The translations under genes and the position numbers were made by a program. DNA of 64,000 nt, from NCBI RefSeq assembly GCF_002835935.1, contig NZ_PJCF01000087.1:62001-126000 (forward strand), read 5' to 3'. The notes beneath the pieces are model-generated. The model did no database searches and was not told the DNA's origin. It was given only the letters and a program-made list of their open reading frames with translations. Of the stretch, positions 1-9,372 are shown piece after piece. Numbering within the stretch: position 1 is the first letter of the stretch; each line of letters starts with the position of its first letter. The DNA comes from Paraglaciecola sp. MB-3u-78. Its GTDB lineage: Bacteria > Pseudomonadota > Gammaproteobacteria > Enterobacterales > Alteromonadaceae.

Positions 1-372
1 TACGAACGGAATGTGTTATTTCCTATTGCAGGATTGGATCCTACTACTGCAGACGTATTGGACAAACTAAACCAGTTAACCGAACAATTATCCCACTCCA
101 TTACCGCCACTGCGCAGCTTTATTTAAATGGTGAAATCAGCCGTGACGAGGCCATTGAACAAAGACGTAAGTATGCTTTAGTGTCTCCAGAAAAAGCACA
201 ACAAAGTGTGCGATTTATTGAACAATATCGCGCTTACGTTCTGAATTACAATTTAGGTAAAGACATCGTCTCTGCTTACATAAATAAACAAAGTCAGGAC
301 GAAGACGGGAAATGGCAAGCCTTTGAGCGTATGTTAACTGAATTATCTACTGCGTCAGATATGACGCAGTAG
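1..372 (+). CDS. C-terminal part of an unrecognised protein (cut by window edge)
   Basis: The reading frame is open from base 1 to a TAG at 370-372, so this is the 3' end of a longer gene; the GTG at 13 is internal and should not be taken as a start. The 123 visible residues are mostly helical and polar, with a YRAYVLNYNLGKDIV-like segment. No signal peptide, membrane segment or catalytic motif is visible in this part. A strong hairpin terminator follows 20 bases after the stop, which fits the end of a transcript. I do not recognise the family and assign no function. Confidence 0.75.
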   Translation, partial: YERNVLFPIAGLDPTTADVLDKLNQLTEQLSHSITATAQLYLNGEISRDEAIEQRRKYALVSPEKAQQSVRFIEQYRAYVLNYNLGKDIVSAYINKQSQDEDGKWQAFERMLTELSTASDMTQ

Positions 373-392
373 TCTTGTCTAAAAACATTAAT

Positions 393-441
393 GTGCTTGA
401 TAAAAAGGCTGGTAACATAACGCAGCCTTTTTATCAAGCAC
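393..441. terminator. Bidirectional rho-independent terminator
   Basis: A perfect 19-bp inverted repeat (393-411 and 423-441) with an 11-base loop. The inner stem is AAAAAGGCTG paired with CAGCCTTTTT, so either strand carries a T-rich descending arm. It sits between the end of the plus-strand gene and the end of the minus-strand VCBS gene and probably serves both. Confidence 0.85.
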
Positions 442-520
442 AGCTGATTGCTTTGATTGTTTTTTTGATTGCTAGGATGCGCTTCGGCACAATGAAGTTT
501 TTATACAGTAAGCGGAACCC

Positions 521-2092
521 TTAATTCGCTATCAACACAAGTACTCGTTTCAATAATTCAGGGCTATCTGCAGAACCGTGGTGTAACACCACGTCTGTTT
601 TTCCGTCACCATTGAGGTCTTCAGTGGCGGCATCGTAGGGATTTTTAGGCATGGCTATTTTCTGACGTAATGAACGACCTGCATAAGGCTTTTTCTGATC
701 TGGTGTCGCTAATACCGTTCGAATCAAATCATCGCCATCTGAATACACTATGTCTTTAACCGCATCGCCATTAATATCAATCATCTTAACCAAAGGTTGA
801 CCTCGTGTGCCCGAAGATAAGCTAAAGGTAATTTCCACTTCTTGACTCACAAGGGGCTCTTTACCAAATTGATTATTTTCATTCATAGAAAAAATCAATA
901 CATCTTGGTCGATACTACCGGATAACAAAGCACCTACGATCTGGGAGATACCAATATCAAAAGACGACACCGACACTTCTTGTTTGCCATCCATGTCTCT
1001 GTCTAAAAACGTTAGGTTAGATAAGGTGTCTTCAGAGGTGATATTGGTACTGGCTTGCTCGGAATAGCTTAACTTGCCTTCTTTTAACGCCCCATAGAAA
1101 AACTCAAAATCAATGGTTTTATCTAACACTCCAGAGCTTTTGGTAAACTGCAGGGCGATGTCTGGGATGCCATCACCATTAAAGTCATCAATGGCTCTTA
1201 CAACACGATGTTGAATATTACTTTGATCCATTTCTTGTCCATCTGGACCTTTCATGTCCCACCAATCGACAGCATAAATGGATTTATCAATTTTAATCTT
1301 TGTGGGAATAAGTGAAAATTGCATACTGTCGTTTTGTGCAAAAACACTCAATTGACCTTGTTCTACTGTCACCAAGTCTGTTTTACCGTCTTGATCCATA
1401 TCTTGAAAATACAGCTCTTGGTCGTCATAACTGACACTGCTTTGGTTGATTTCAATCCGTGCAGCAATAGGTAAGTTTTGTGGATGCCTAGCACCGCAGC
1501 AATCAGACAACCATAAATTAAGCTGTTCAAAGTGCGGCAGCACAATGTCATCAAGACCATCGTTATTTAAATCTTGGATAAAGTCCATCTCCCTAAACGA
1601 TTCGGCTTTATCGCTAAGATACATAGATGAAACCGTCTCGCCATTCACCCATGCTGATTCGTGTGATAAGTGGGCAGGCACATAACGATGTACCATGGAT
1701 TTGTCTAAAAGGTACAAACGCTGTAAACCGTCATGTTGAGGTTCACCCACATCATAGGCAAAAACATTGTCTGCAATATTGATCTTGTCTTGTTTAATAA
1801 AGGTATTGCTTTGGGTATCAAAGAAATAAATAGCTAACATACGTTGTTGCTTATCATCCACACCGACCACCACAAGTTCAGCACCGGCTTGCGGTAGAAT
1901 ATCAGCAATTAACACCGGTTGATTAACGTTAAAACTAAGATCAATCTGGTGCTGCGTGAAAATATCTGTGTATTTGGCATATGCAGGAAATGTCAGAAAG
2001 CCAAGACTCAACAGTCCTAAACTCGTAAGACTGCGGCTTCCAAAAATAAGTATGTGACGAAAAAAGTGAGACATTAAGTAACTCAACTGCAA
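521..2092 (-). CDS. Secreted VCBS/FG-GAP repeat protein
   Basis: A 523-residue protein with an N-terminal signal peptide ending in an AYA cleavage-like motif near residue 39. At least six calcium-binding-like repeats of the form D-x-(N/D)-x-D-G-x-x-D are visible (for example DLNNDGLDDIV, DMDQDGKTDLV, DFNGDGIPDIA, DLNGDGKTDVV), the signature of FG-GAP/VCBS beta-propeller proteins. These proteins are usually exported and act in adhesion or as scaffolds; nothing points to a specific ligand. ATG codons at 2092 and 2074 are both possible starts. It is transcribed towards the shared terminator at 393-441 and diverges from the exported protein at 2268. Confidence 0.8.
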   Translation of the reverse strand: MQLSYLMSHFFRHILIFGSRSLTSLGLLSLGFLTFPAYAKYTDIFTQHQIDLSFNVNQPVLIADILPQAGAELVVVGVDDKQQRMLAIYFFDTQSNTFIKQDKINIADNVFAYDVGEPQHDGLQRLYLLDKSMVHRYVPAHLSHESAWVNGETVSSMYLSDKAESFREMDFIQDLNNDGLDDIVLPHFEQLNLWLSDCCGARHPQNLPIAARIEINQSSVSYDDQELYFQDMDQDGKTDLVTVEQGQLSVFAQNDSMQFSLIPTKIKIDKSIYAVDWWDMKGPDGQEMDQSNIQHRVVRAIDDFNGDGIPDIALQFTKSSGVLDKTIDFEFFYGALKEGKLSYSEQASTNITSEDTLSNLTFLDRDMDGKQEVSVSSFDIGISQIVGALLSGSIDQDVLIFSMNENNQFGKEPLVSQEVEITFSLSSGTRGQPLVKMIDINGDAVKDIVYSDGDDLIRTVLATPDQKKPYAGRSLRQKIAMPKNPYDAATEDLNGDGKTDVVLHHGSADSPELLKRVLVLIAN

Positions 2093-2267
2093 ATGGATTT
2101 ATATTAGGTGACATACATTAGCAAAATACATCATGGTAAAAATTTTAAAAATGTAAGAGCTTACGTCTTAGTGTTTCATTAGCTTGAATAGCGTAGACTT
2201 AATCGTTACGAAATACATAGCGGTATAATAAAAACCGCGATATTTGATCAATCAGGAGTGCATAAAG

Positions 2268-3116
2268 GTGGTTAAACGTTTCGCGTTAATAAGTGGTTTG
2301 GTGGCAGCCTTGGCGACCCCCTTGGCTTGGACCCAGTCACTGCAGCAGTCCCATCATTTTGAAACATTGCGTGGTCTCGAGCGCTTTAATAAATCACAGA
2401 CATTATCTTTGGATGATACAAGTCAAGCAGTCGATACTGTGTTGTCAATTAAAGGTGTGAAAATTGGTGACAACGTGTTGCAACAAGCCATAAACCTTGA
2501 TGACCAAGGTGGTAATTTGGGTAATATCCGAGGAGGAACCGTCAGTGACAAAATCAAGTTTAGTTTCTATCAGCCATATGAAAATAGCCGCCTTGAGCAA
2601 AAATTAGAGCTTTACTTCGACAAACACAATGGTTTTATAAAGCAGATTACAGGCACTTATTACTTGCAAGACGCCTATATGAGTATATCCCCAATACGTG
2701 AACAAACACTCAGTGCTGCCGTTGACAAATTTGGGCCCCCCTTAACTATGCAACAAGCCCACGATTTAAGCGGACAAAAAAACGGCGACGTTCCGCTAGA
2801 TAAATTTATTAACAGCCTGCAAGAACAGAATCAGTTACACCCATTGGGGCTAGAATATTTTCAAAAGCGTAATATTACGAGAAGTTCAAAATGGGTTAAA
2901 GGCCAACAAAATTATGCTCTCATGCAAAGCGGATTTGACCGCTGTTATTTGTGGAACAGCAACTCGTTTAATCAAATACTCACATTTTGTTTCTTTGATG
3001 AAACTGGCGCTAACCCGAATAGTAGAGGCGTAGAGTTCGATTTACATAACTTTCCAGTTATACAACTGATAAAAGATTTAGGTAATCCGCACGCTAAATT
3101 AGAACTTTCCTTGTAG
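2268..3116 (+). CDS. Exported protein of unknown function
   Basis: 282 residues. I take the GTG at 2268 as start because an AGGAG lies at 2254-2258 with a 9-base spacer and because it places a clean signal peptide (MVKRF, then a hydrophobic stretch, then A-W-T-Q-S) at the N-terminus; the open frame continues upstream to a TTG at 2244 without a good ribosome site. The mature part has no motif I recognise, and two cysteines occur late (CYLW, TFCFF). It is divergent from the VCBS gene and followed by dapD about 110 bases later. Function unknown. Confidence 0.7.
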   Translation: MVKRFALISGLVAALATPLAWTQSLQQSHHFETLRGLERFNKSQTLSLDDTSQAVDTVLSIKGVKIGDNVLQQAINLDDQGGNLGNIRGGTVSDKIKFSFYQPYENSRLEQKLELYFDKHNGFIKQITGTYYLQDAYMSISPIREQTLSAAVDKFGPPLTMQQAHDLSGQKNGDVPLDKFINSLQEQNQLHPLGLEYFQKRNITRSSKWVKGQQNYALMQSGFDRCYLWNSNSFNQILTFCFFDETGANPNSRGVEFDLHNFPVIQLIKDLGNPHAKLELSL

Positions 3117-3229
3117 TGAAAGCGACCAATGCCTCATTTGGCATAACCTATAAACAAAAACTGGCTGCGATTCATCGTAATTCACGCAATAATAAGATGA
3201 TAATGAATCCTCCAATTTAGGACATAACA

Positions 3230-4126
3230 ATGACAATCACCCGTAATGGACATCGATACATCGATGTAGAAAGTGGCAAAACCTTAGATGTATGGTTTCC
3301 TCGCAGTAATAAACACATTGAGCGTAACTGCTTAGCCAGTAAAGTGGGCTTGATTAAAGGTGAGTTTGTTGAAATTAGTCTAGATATAGATGCCACTCCA
3401 CAGTCTGCTGAAGACGCATATTTACGACTGCACTTATTATCAGAATGCGCTGTGCAACCCAATAACATTAACCTTGAAGGTGTATTTGGTTTATTAACCA
3501 ATGTAGCTTGGACATCTGCTGGCCCCATATTACCCAGTAAGGTGGAAGAATTAAGAGAGTTGATTGCCACTGAAGCTCATCACTTAGCCGTGACCTCTAT
3601 CGATAAATTTCCAAGAATGGTCGATTACGTTATCCCAGAAGGTGTGCGTATTGGCGATGCTGACCGTGTTCGTATGGGCGCACATCTAGCGTCTGGCACC
3701 ACTGTAATGCACGAAGGTTTTGTTAACTTCAATGCCGGTACTTTAGGTAGCTCAATGATTGAAGGCCGTATCTCACAGGGTGTTGTGGTAGGTGATGGTT
3801 CTGACATTGGCGGCGGTGCATCGACTATGGGTACCTTATCTGGCGGCGGTAAATCTATTAATGCCATTGGCAAGAGCAGCATGGTAGGTGCCAACGCGGG
3901 TATTGGCATTTCTTTAGGCGATGATTGTATAGTTGAAGCAGGTTTGTATGTCACCGCTGGTACTAAAGTCACCACGCCAGATGGCGATGTAGTTGCCGCA
4001 CGTCAATTATCAGGTCTGAATGGCCTATTATTCCGCCGTAACAGCCAAACAGGTGTAGTTGAAGCAGTGGTAGCAAATTCTACTAAATGGGGCGGCCTAA
4101 ACGCTAGCTTACATAGCAACGACTAG
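3230..4126 (+). CDS. dapD: 2,3,4,5-tetrahydropyridine-2,6-dicarboxylate N-succinyltransferase (DapD)
   Basis: Catalyses transfer of succinyl from succinyl-CoA to tetrahydrodipicolinate in the succinylase branch of lysine/diaminopimelate synthesis, in the cytoplasm as a trimer. The C-terminal half shows hexapeptide (left-handed beta-helix) repeats: VRIGDADRVRMGAHLASGTT, then GSDIGGGASTMGTLSGGG and the NAGIGISLGDDCIVEAGLYV stretch typical of DapD. The length (298 aa) and the N-terminal domain look like the DapD type of Pseudomonas and actinobacteria rather than the 274-aa enterobacterial type. AGGAC at 3219-3223 precedes the ATG. A hairpin at 4137-4161 ends the gene. Single-gene transcription unit. 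Confidence 0.93.
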   Translation: MTITRNGHRYIDVESGKTLDVWFPRSNKHIERNCLASKVGLIKGEFVEISLDIDATPQSAEDAYLRLHLLSECAVQPNNINLEGVFGLLTNVAWTSAGPILPSKVEELRELIATEAHHLAVTSIDKFPRMVDYVIPEGVRIGDADRVRMGAHLASGTTVMHEGFVNFNAGTLGSSMIEGRISQGVVVGDGSDIGGGASTMGTLSGGGKSINAIGKSSMVGANAGIGISLGDDCIVEAGLYVTAGTKVTTPDGDVVAARQLSGLNGLLFRRNSQTGVVEAVVANSTKWGGLNASLHSND

Positions 4127-4136
4127 ACTTTGTCAT

Positions 4137-4161
4137 AAGCAATCCAAACCTTGGGTTGCTT
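4137..4161 (+). terminator. Hairpin terminator after dapD
   Basis: AAGCAATCCAA pairs with TTGGGTTGCTT (one T-G wobble) around a 3-base loop, 11 bases after the dapD stop. The trailing T-run is weak, so efficiency is uncertain. Confidence 0.6.
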
Positions 4162-4214
4162 AATCCTCTCCAAATTACTTTCACTTATTTTTTGCTTCAA
4201 CAAAATCACTATTT

Positions 4215-4508
4215 TTATAGCAACACTTTTGTTAATTTTGACACTTCTACAGAATCCAACATCTCACGAATGACATCAAAGCACTCTTTAATATGTGAAG
4301 ATTCGCCATGTGCCTTTAAATCCTGCTCCGACAGCCAATTTTCATGGAAAATAAAAATGCTACCGTTCGCATTATCTATATGCAGATCGTAATTAACACA
4401 GCCGTGCTCTTTTTGAGTAGGAATAATAAGTTTTGACAATTCAGATAGCACAGTTTCTTTGTGTTTATCTTTCGCGGTAATTTTTGCAATACATGTCAAC
4501 ATGTTCAT
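4215..4508 (-). CDS. YgiN-like antibiotic biosynthesis monooxygenase (ABM) domain protein
   Basis: A 97-residue single-domain protein with the ABM/dimeric alpha-beta barrel pattern: an N-terminal TCIAKITAKDKHKETVLSEL strand-helix, the GCVNYDLH segment, FIFHENW, and a SSHIKECF helix. Relatives such as YgiN are quinol monooxygenases or small-molecule oxygenases acting without cofactor; the substrate here is unknown. Two ATGs (4508 and 4502) lie behind an AAGGAG at 4513-4518; spacing does not decide between them. It converges on dapD and shares the intervening spacer. Confidence 0.85.
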   Translation of the reverse strand: MNMLTCIAKITAKDKHKETVLSELSKLIIPTQKEHGCVNYDLHIDNANGSIFIFHENWLSEQDLKAHGESSHIKECFDVIREMLDSVEVSKLTKVLL

Positions 4509-4738
4509 GATACTCCTTTACGGTTCTGTGAATTTACGGGAAAGCTAACACTCAGATTTCACAATGCTTGCAGTCTATATCCAGCCATTATCACTTACCC
4601 AATTAAAATCATTAACTTTGTCAGTAACCTAGCATCACTATTTTAGAACTTCAATGAGCAAACATCTCCGGCCGACTAAGCGAGTGTGTTGAGAAACACT
4701 CCAGTGAGCGATTCGCTATGCGTCGCAAATGTGCCCAA

Positions 4739-4819
4739 GCTGTGTAAAAAGTCGAATTTTTGATGACAGGTGGAGAATTATTTTATCAAGGTCTAACTTC
4801 TAATAGTTTTTACACAGCC
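4739..4819. repeat. Short inverted-repeat element with IS1182-like ends
   Basis: GCTGTGTAAAAA at 4739-4750 and its complement TTTTTACACAGC at 4807-4818 flank about 56 bases. The same end sequence (ACACAGCCTGG) closes the IS1182-family remnant near 11390, so this may be a miniature derivative or a solo-end scar of that family. I do not see a clear target duplication. The 4509-4738 stretch before it contains no gene, only a small hairpin (GAGTGT...ACACTC). Confidence 0.45.
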
Positions 4820-4919
4820 TGTGCCAGAAGCCGACATAGCCGTAGCTCGAAAAAACTGGTTTTGACGAACTCGTTTGTCACCATTGAGGTCACAGTGTTT
4901 TTTAATGTAGTCTATGGAG

Positions 4920-5608
4920 GTGTTCAAAAGTGGACATTCATTAACGTTCAGCATAACCAGTGGCGTTTTTTACCATCTGCGTTTATGCACTTGTGTACGA
5001 CCACCGTAATGGTTGGGACACGGCGAAGTCGCATGGGCGCCCCACCTGAACATTTAGAACAAAGGAGGAGCCTTGTCAGACTTGAATACACGAATGCCGT
5101 CCGGTAGTGACGTGACTCAGCGTACCGATAAGCAGCCAGCCTTTAGCGCACATTTACTTGAGCCTATTCTCCAGCCTTCCAATATTTTGCAGCCATGGAA
5201 ACGGGTTCGAGCCAATAAGGGTGCCGCTGGCATAGATGGGGTGACCATTGATGACTTCCCCGCTTGGGCAAAAGCAGGAAACCGGAAGCGTATTATGACT
5301 GAGCTTCGCTCAGGCCAATACCGACCAGCGCCGGTTAGACGGGTTGAGATTGATAAACCGGATGGCGGTAAACGCCAACTGGGGATACCGATTATTGCTG
5401 ACCGAGTGATCCAACAAGCTATTGCCCAGGTTCTTATCCCCATTTTCGATCCTGCCTTCTCAAACAACAGTTTTGGGTTTAGGCCGCATCGAAATGGGCA
5501 ACAAGCAGTGAAACAGGTAAAAGACATCATTAAAACGAGACGCCATTATGCCGTCGATGTCGATCTGTCTAAGTTCTTTGACCGCGTTGATCATGATTTG
5601 TTAATGAC
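4920..5608 (+). mobile_element. 5' fragment of a group II intron, truncated inside its RT gene
   Basis: The RT gene at 5073 is preceded by 150 or more bases rich in short hairpins (for example around 5004-5035), as expected for intron RNA domains upstream of a domain-IV reading frame. I cannot place the intron 5' end; 4920 is only an estimate. The element ends abruptly at 5603-5608, where it is joined to an oppositely oriented intron. All of the catalytic domains V and VI are missing, so it cannot splice. Confidence 0.6.
5073..5608 (+). pseudogene. Group II intron reverse transcriptase/maturase, N-terminal fragment
   Basis: TTG start at 5073 behind AGGAGGAG. The fragment contains RT0-RT3: LLEPILQPSNILQPWKRVRA, NKGAAGIDGV, YRPAPVRRVEIDKPDGGKRQ, LGIPIIADRVIQQAI, FSNNSFGFRPHRNGQQAV and YAVDVDLSKFFDRVDHDLLM, where the first catalytic aspartates sit. 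After residue ~178 the frame runs into antisense of a second RT gene; the YADD active site, thumb, maturase (X) and endonuclease domains are absent. Non-functional fragment of a roughly 420-residue protein. Confidence 0.9.
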
Positions 5609-6265
5609 CGCGCCTTGGGGCGTACCTATTTCACTTTTACATCGAATGTGGCCGTCCATTACTCCCGCTGTTAACCTGCTGGTAATGAGTTTCAACACTC
5701 TTTCAGCACAAATTCTATGCCGGATTGAACGCAGTAAACATGCGTGTTCAATATTATCAAAGAACCCTTTCAGATCTGCATCCAGCACCCAACTGACCTT
5801 TTTAAAGCTCACCATCATGTACACGGCATCCAATACCTGATGTTGACTTCTGTTTTGCCTAAACCCATAGCTGAAGCCTAAAAAGTCAGCGTCGTAGATG
5901 GGTTCAAGTACCAGCACCAACGCTTGCTGGATGATTTTATCTTCCAGTGACGTGATACCTATCGGTCGTTGTTCGCCGTTGTCTTTGGGAAGCCATTGCC
6001 GTTTTACCGGTTTTGGCTTGTATTTCCCCGACTGAAGTTGCTCATGTAATATTGTCAGGCGTTGTTCACACGCCTTCGCGTAATCTAGCCAACCCAGATT
6101 ATCCACTCCCTTGGCCGCTTGTCGATTGAGCTTGTTATACGCCTCAAGTAACAATGCGGGGGTGATGTGATGCATGAGGTTGTTGAATTTCAGATGTTTA
6201 TCGTTCTTCGCTACTTTCCCTAACCTTTCCAAACCTGAAACTAGGTTTTCCATGCTCTGTGTCAC
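5603..6265 (-). pseudogene. Group II intron reverse transcriptase, N-terminal fragment
   Basis: Contains RT0-RT4: LLEAYNKLNRQAAKGVDNL, PKPVKRQWLPKDNGEQRPIG, SLEDKIIQQALVLVLEPIYD, FLGFSYGFRQNRSQHQVLDA, VLDADLKGFFDNIEHACLL and the SEIGTPQGAV segment, then breaks off. This subclass differs clearly from the plus-strand RT at 5073. Everything after RT4 is missing, including YxDD. The start at 6265 follows AGGAGAA on the minus strand. Confidence 0.9.
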
Positions 6266-6780
6266 GGCTATTCTCCTGTTGAAATGGTTTTCTCTCTGTC
6301 AGCCCCCTTCGCTCCAAACACTCCGCCTTGAGCGCTAACTCAATTTGTTCGCGTGCTTCTTCACTACTATGAGACTGTCTGACTTCCAGTGGCTTATCAT
6401 CAACGGCTTCGTCTCATGACTTCCCCTTAATGTGTAAAACAAACTGTGTCTCACCAAACCGCTGGAGCTCCCGAGTTGTGCATAAAAGAGATCACCACAT
6501 GCATAAGGTCTGTGACTGCAAAGCGCCAACCAATCACGAGCACTGCCCTTTAGGACATTCATTTATTGGTCGTATTGCCTTCCCTTTCACCCAACAAGGT
6601 CAACACGCTTAAGTGCGGATTTCGCAGCTCAATACTCGGCCTATGGCTTCCCCCGTCAACGCTTAACTCGGCACCTTACGATGCATCCGGGTCTTGGCGG
6701 TGTGCTTACCTTACCAAGTAGAGGGCTTGCACCCGGGGGGGGCCTCCGCTCCGATCTCCGACCGATTTATCTCGGCGCAC
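5603..6780 (-). mobile_element. 5' half of a second, different group II intron
   Basis: Reading the minus strand, the intron starts at 6780 with GTGCGCC, the canonical bacterial group II 5' end, and runs through about 510 bases of structured, GC-rich sequence (domain I region) to the RT start at 6265. It is truncated at 5603-5608 in the RT gene. The presumed 5' exon is the spacer between 6781 and the acylase terminator. No 3' end, domain V or 3' exon is present in the window. Confidence 0.8.
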
Positions 6781-6820
6781 TGGGTGTCTTCTTTAGTTGT
6801 AACTGAAAAACTAAAGCACT

Positions 6821-6863
6821 CAAAAAAATAAAAAGACCGACTGTCATGAAACAACCGGTCTTT
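6821..6863 (-). terminator. Rho-independent terminator of the acylase gene
   Basis: On the minus strand AAAGACCGG...(C)GGTCTTT forms a stem followed by TTTTATTTTTTTG. It lies about 50 bases past the acylase stop and 40 bases before the group II intron 5' end. Confidence 0.85.
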
Positions 6864-6915
6864 AGGCTCAATCTTTTTTAAAGAATGCTTCGCTTTTTAG
6901 CTTATAAGTATTAGT

Positions 6916-9372
6916 TTATTCACTTAGTTTCACGCTTTCACTAATGACTTCAGCGGCAATTTCTGCAGAGCTAAACGGTAAAGGTATCCAATTTTTTTCT
7001 GAGTAGCGTCTAGTTTGATCCCTGTGATGGGGATTTGTGCTGTCTGCAGACTGCGAGAAACCCAATAACGCTTCGGCGATAGGACCGTTAGCATCCCAGG
7101 TGACCGTCTGCATATAGGTTGGACCATTAGTGACTGGAGTATATTCACCCTGTGCATTGGCTGAAGGTGTTGCTATTACGTTAAATACGCCTTCCTGACC
7201 TCTACCACCGTGCATTGGGATGCGCTCGTTGTTATTAGCTGCATCCGTGTCGAACTGCAGGTTACCTAACTGTTCGTCCATGGCGACATTGCGGTCAACG
7301 AAAAACTGTATTGCATCACCTAAAGCCTGACGTGTTGTGGCATTGATGATTAGACCTCGTGGAGTATTCACTGGGTCAGTTTCATCGAAAGGTACACTAA
7401 ATGCGCTATCAATATTACCTTCATAATTAACGTTGCGTGAAAACTCTCTAAAGATATGTGCTCCGCGGCTACCCACATTATTTGCTCTATCCCAGCGGGT
7501 AAGCACCGCACATGCTGCGCTAGCGTCTAATGTTCCGCCGCCGGCTACAGGCATTATTGGGTTGGCATTACAATCTGCAAGCACGTCGTCAAGTACTAGC
7601 TCTGCTGCATAATTACGGTTGCTGTAACCTACTTCTTGTAGTTTACGCAGACTGAACTTATTACCACCAAGTCCATCTTTACCGCTTAGGCGATCTTGAA
7701 CTTGGATGACGCCCATGCGGGTGCGCAATAATCGAGGCGACGCTGCTGCGACTGAAACACTAGGTCTGGACACTAAGTTGCGTCGCAGCAAAGGAGAGAA
7801 CTCCTGATCCAAGGTTGAATCTGGGTTACTCATCCAATAACTGTCATTTGAGTTAGTTGAATAACTGGTATTGAGTAAATAGGGCAAGTTGCTGCCACCA
7901 AAGATCCCTAATTGTGGAGCGTCGGCGTCATTTCCCCACTCACATGCTGCAGTACTGCCGTCTAACCCCGGTAAACCTGCAGCCGCTAAAGCTTGTAGAG
8001 CTGGGTTGTTACCTACACAACTTGCAAATTGTGCGGAAGTGACATGAGGCACTGTTGATAAGTCAGCATACAAGGCATTGCCGTCACGATCGGCAGCTAT
8101 GGTATTAACAAAAGGTAGGCCAAGAACCGTTCTCATGCTGTCGAGCAAGTCTTGAGCGCTGGTCGCTTTATTCATTGAGTACCATTGATTAATCGCGCGT
8201 GGATTTTCGGACGCGGCATCGCGTATAGCAAAAGCAAGATTAAATGTTCCCCAAGATGGTAAGGCACCATTTATAAACTGAGCCGCTAGCATTGGACCAA
8301 AATGCGATAAATAGATTGCACCCGTATAAGTGCCTCCAGCGGGTAAGTCGATACTAATATCTACTTTAGTTATATCGCGCTGCTCTATTACACCATCAGA
8401 ATTTTGATACTGATATTTCAGCGGCTCACCCGGTACCAACTGCAATTGATAAAGGGTAAAGCGTTTGGCGGTAGAGACGGTATGACTCCAAGCAACATCT
8501 TTATTAAACCCGATATTCACAAACGGCTGTCCTTGCTGGCCCGCTCCCATGACATCAATCTCGCCTGGTATGGTTAAATGAAATTCATAGAAACGTTGAA
8601 CCCCTTGCCATGGTTCATGAGGATTACCATACAGCATACCACTACCGTTTTCGGTGACATCAGACCCCAATGCATAGGCATTACTGCCGCCTTGTAAAAC
8701 ATTAATTCTGCTTAAATCAAATTCGGGCGGTTTAGCCTGAGGTTGAGGAGGGCTGCCATTAGCGCTCGGGGGAGCAGCAAGTAAGATGGGAGTAACGAAG
8801 TTGGACAAACCTCCGCGTAAGTTGCCCTTGTTATAAACCGCCGCGAGATCCATTTCATCTATTTCGGTAACCCAAGAAGCACCGGCACATGTTGGATCGA
8901 TATTGTCGACCCCAGTGTCACGTAAATAACGGCTATAACCTGCCGCATAGCCCTGAATCGCATCACGAACTTGTGGTTCTTGTGCCTCCAAAAGTTCCAT
9001 GCGTTTAGTTGGGTTGTTATACCAAGTGTAAAATACATCTGAACTAATGTTACGAGTGCTGGCTTCCAGATTTAATGCACTGGTGCCATTCGCCACTATA
9101 ATTTCCGCAGCAAAAGAACATATATTATCACTTGCAAATGCATAGCCTAAGCCATAACCCAAGCCTTTATAGTCATCGGCTGTAATGTGGGGAATACCAA
9201 ATTTAGTGCGTTGAATTTCAGTAGAATATGTTGGTGGGGCTGGAGGTGCAGGAACGACTACAACATCCGGCTCATCGTCATCACTTGAGCAGCTAGTGAG
9301 CCCTAAGAATGCTAACAGTGCTGCACCAACGAGAACAGACAAACGTAATTTATGAAAACGGTAAAAATTCAT
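6916..9372 (-). CDS. Penicillin-acylase-family lipoprotein, probable acyl-homoserine lactone acylase
   Basis: An 818-residue Ntn-hydrolase precursor. A lipobox (LTSC, Cys28) after a hydrophobic signal indicates a periplasmic lipoprotein. An alpha-subunit region with the KFGIPHITADDYKGLGYGLG start motif is followed by a spacer and the autoprocessing site QGG/SNAYALGSD, giving Ser230 as predicted N-terminal nucleophile of the beta subunit. The following GNPHEPWQG, FYEFHLTIPGEIDVMGA and NIGFNKDVAWSHTVS segments closely resemble PvdQ/QuiP and aculeacin acylases rather than penicillin G acylase. Members hydrolyse long-chain N-acyl-homoserine lactones or related amides; the actual substrate is not shown by sequence. 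Transcribed alone, with its own terminator. Confidence 0.88.
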   Translation of the reverse strand: MNFYRFHKLRLSVLVGAALLAFLGLTSCSSDDDEPDVVVVPAPPAPPTYSTEIQRTKFGIPHITADDYKGLGYGLGYAFASDNICSFAAEIIVANGTSALNLEASTRNISSDVFYTWYNNPTKRMELLEAQEPQVRDAIQGYAAGYSRYLRDTGVDNIDPTCAGASWVTEIDEMDLAAVYNKGNLRGGLSNFVTPILLAAPPSANGSPPQPQAKPPEFDLSRINVLQGGSNAYALGSDVTENGSGMLYGNPHEPWQGVQRFYEFHLTIPGEIDVMGAGQQGQPFVNIGFNKDVAWSHTVSTAKRFTLYQLQLVPGEPLKYQYQNSDGVIEQRDITKVDISIDLPAGGTYTGAIYLSHFGPMLAAQFINGALPSWGTFNLAFAIRDAASENPRAINQWYSMNKATSAQDLLDSMRTVLGLPFVNTIAADRDGNALYADLSTVPHVTSAQFASCVGNNPALQALAAAGLPGLDGSTAACEWGNDADAPQLGIFGGSNLPYLLNTSYSTNSNDSYWMSNPDSTLDQEFSPLLRRNLVSRPSVSVAAASPRLLRTRMGVIQVQDRLSGKDGLGGNKFSLRKLQEVGYSNRNYAAELVLDDVLADCNANPIMPVAGGGTLDASAACAVLTRWDRANNVGSRGAHIFREFSRNVNYEGNIDSAFSVPFDETDPVNTPRGLIINATTRQALGDAIQFFVDRNVAMDEQLGNLQFDTDAANNNERIPMHGGRGQEGVFNVIATPSANAQGEYTPVTNGPTYMQTVTWDANGPIAEALLGFSQSADSTNPHHRDQTRRYSEKNWIPLPFSSAEIAAEVISESVKLSE

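Noticed and set aside
4461-5107. Small plus-strand open frames at 4461-4646 and 4760-5107
   Set aside because: They run through repeat and intron RNA sequence, lack ribosome sites and resemble no protein.
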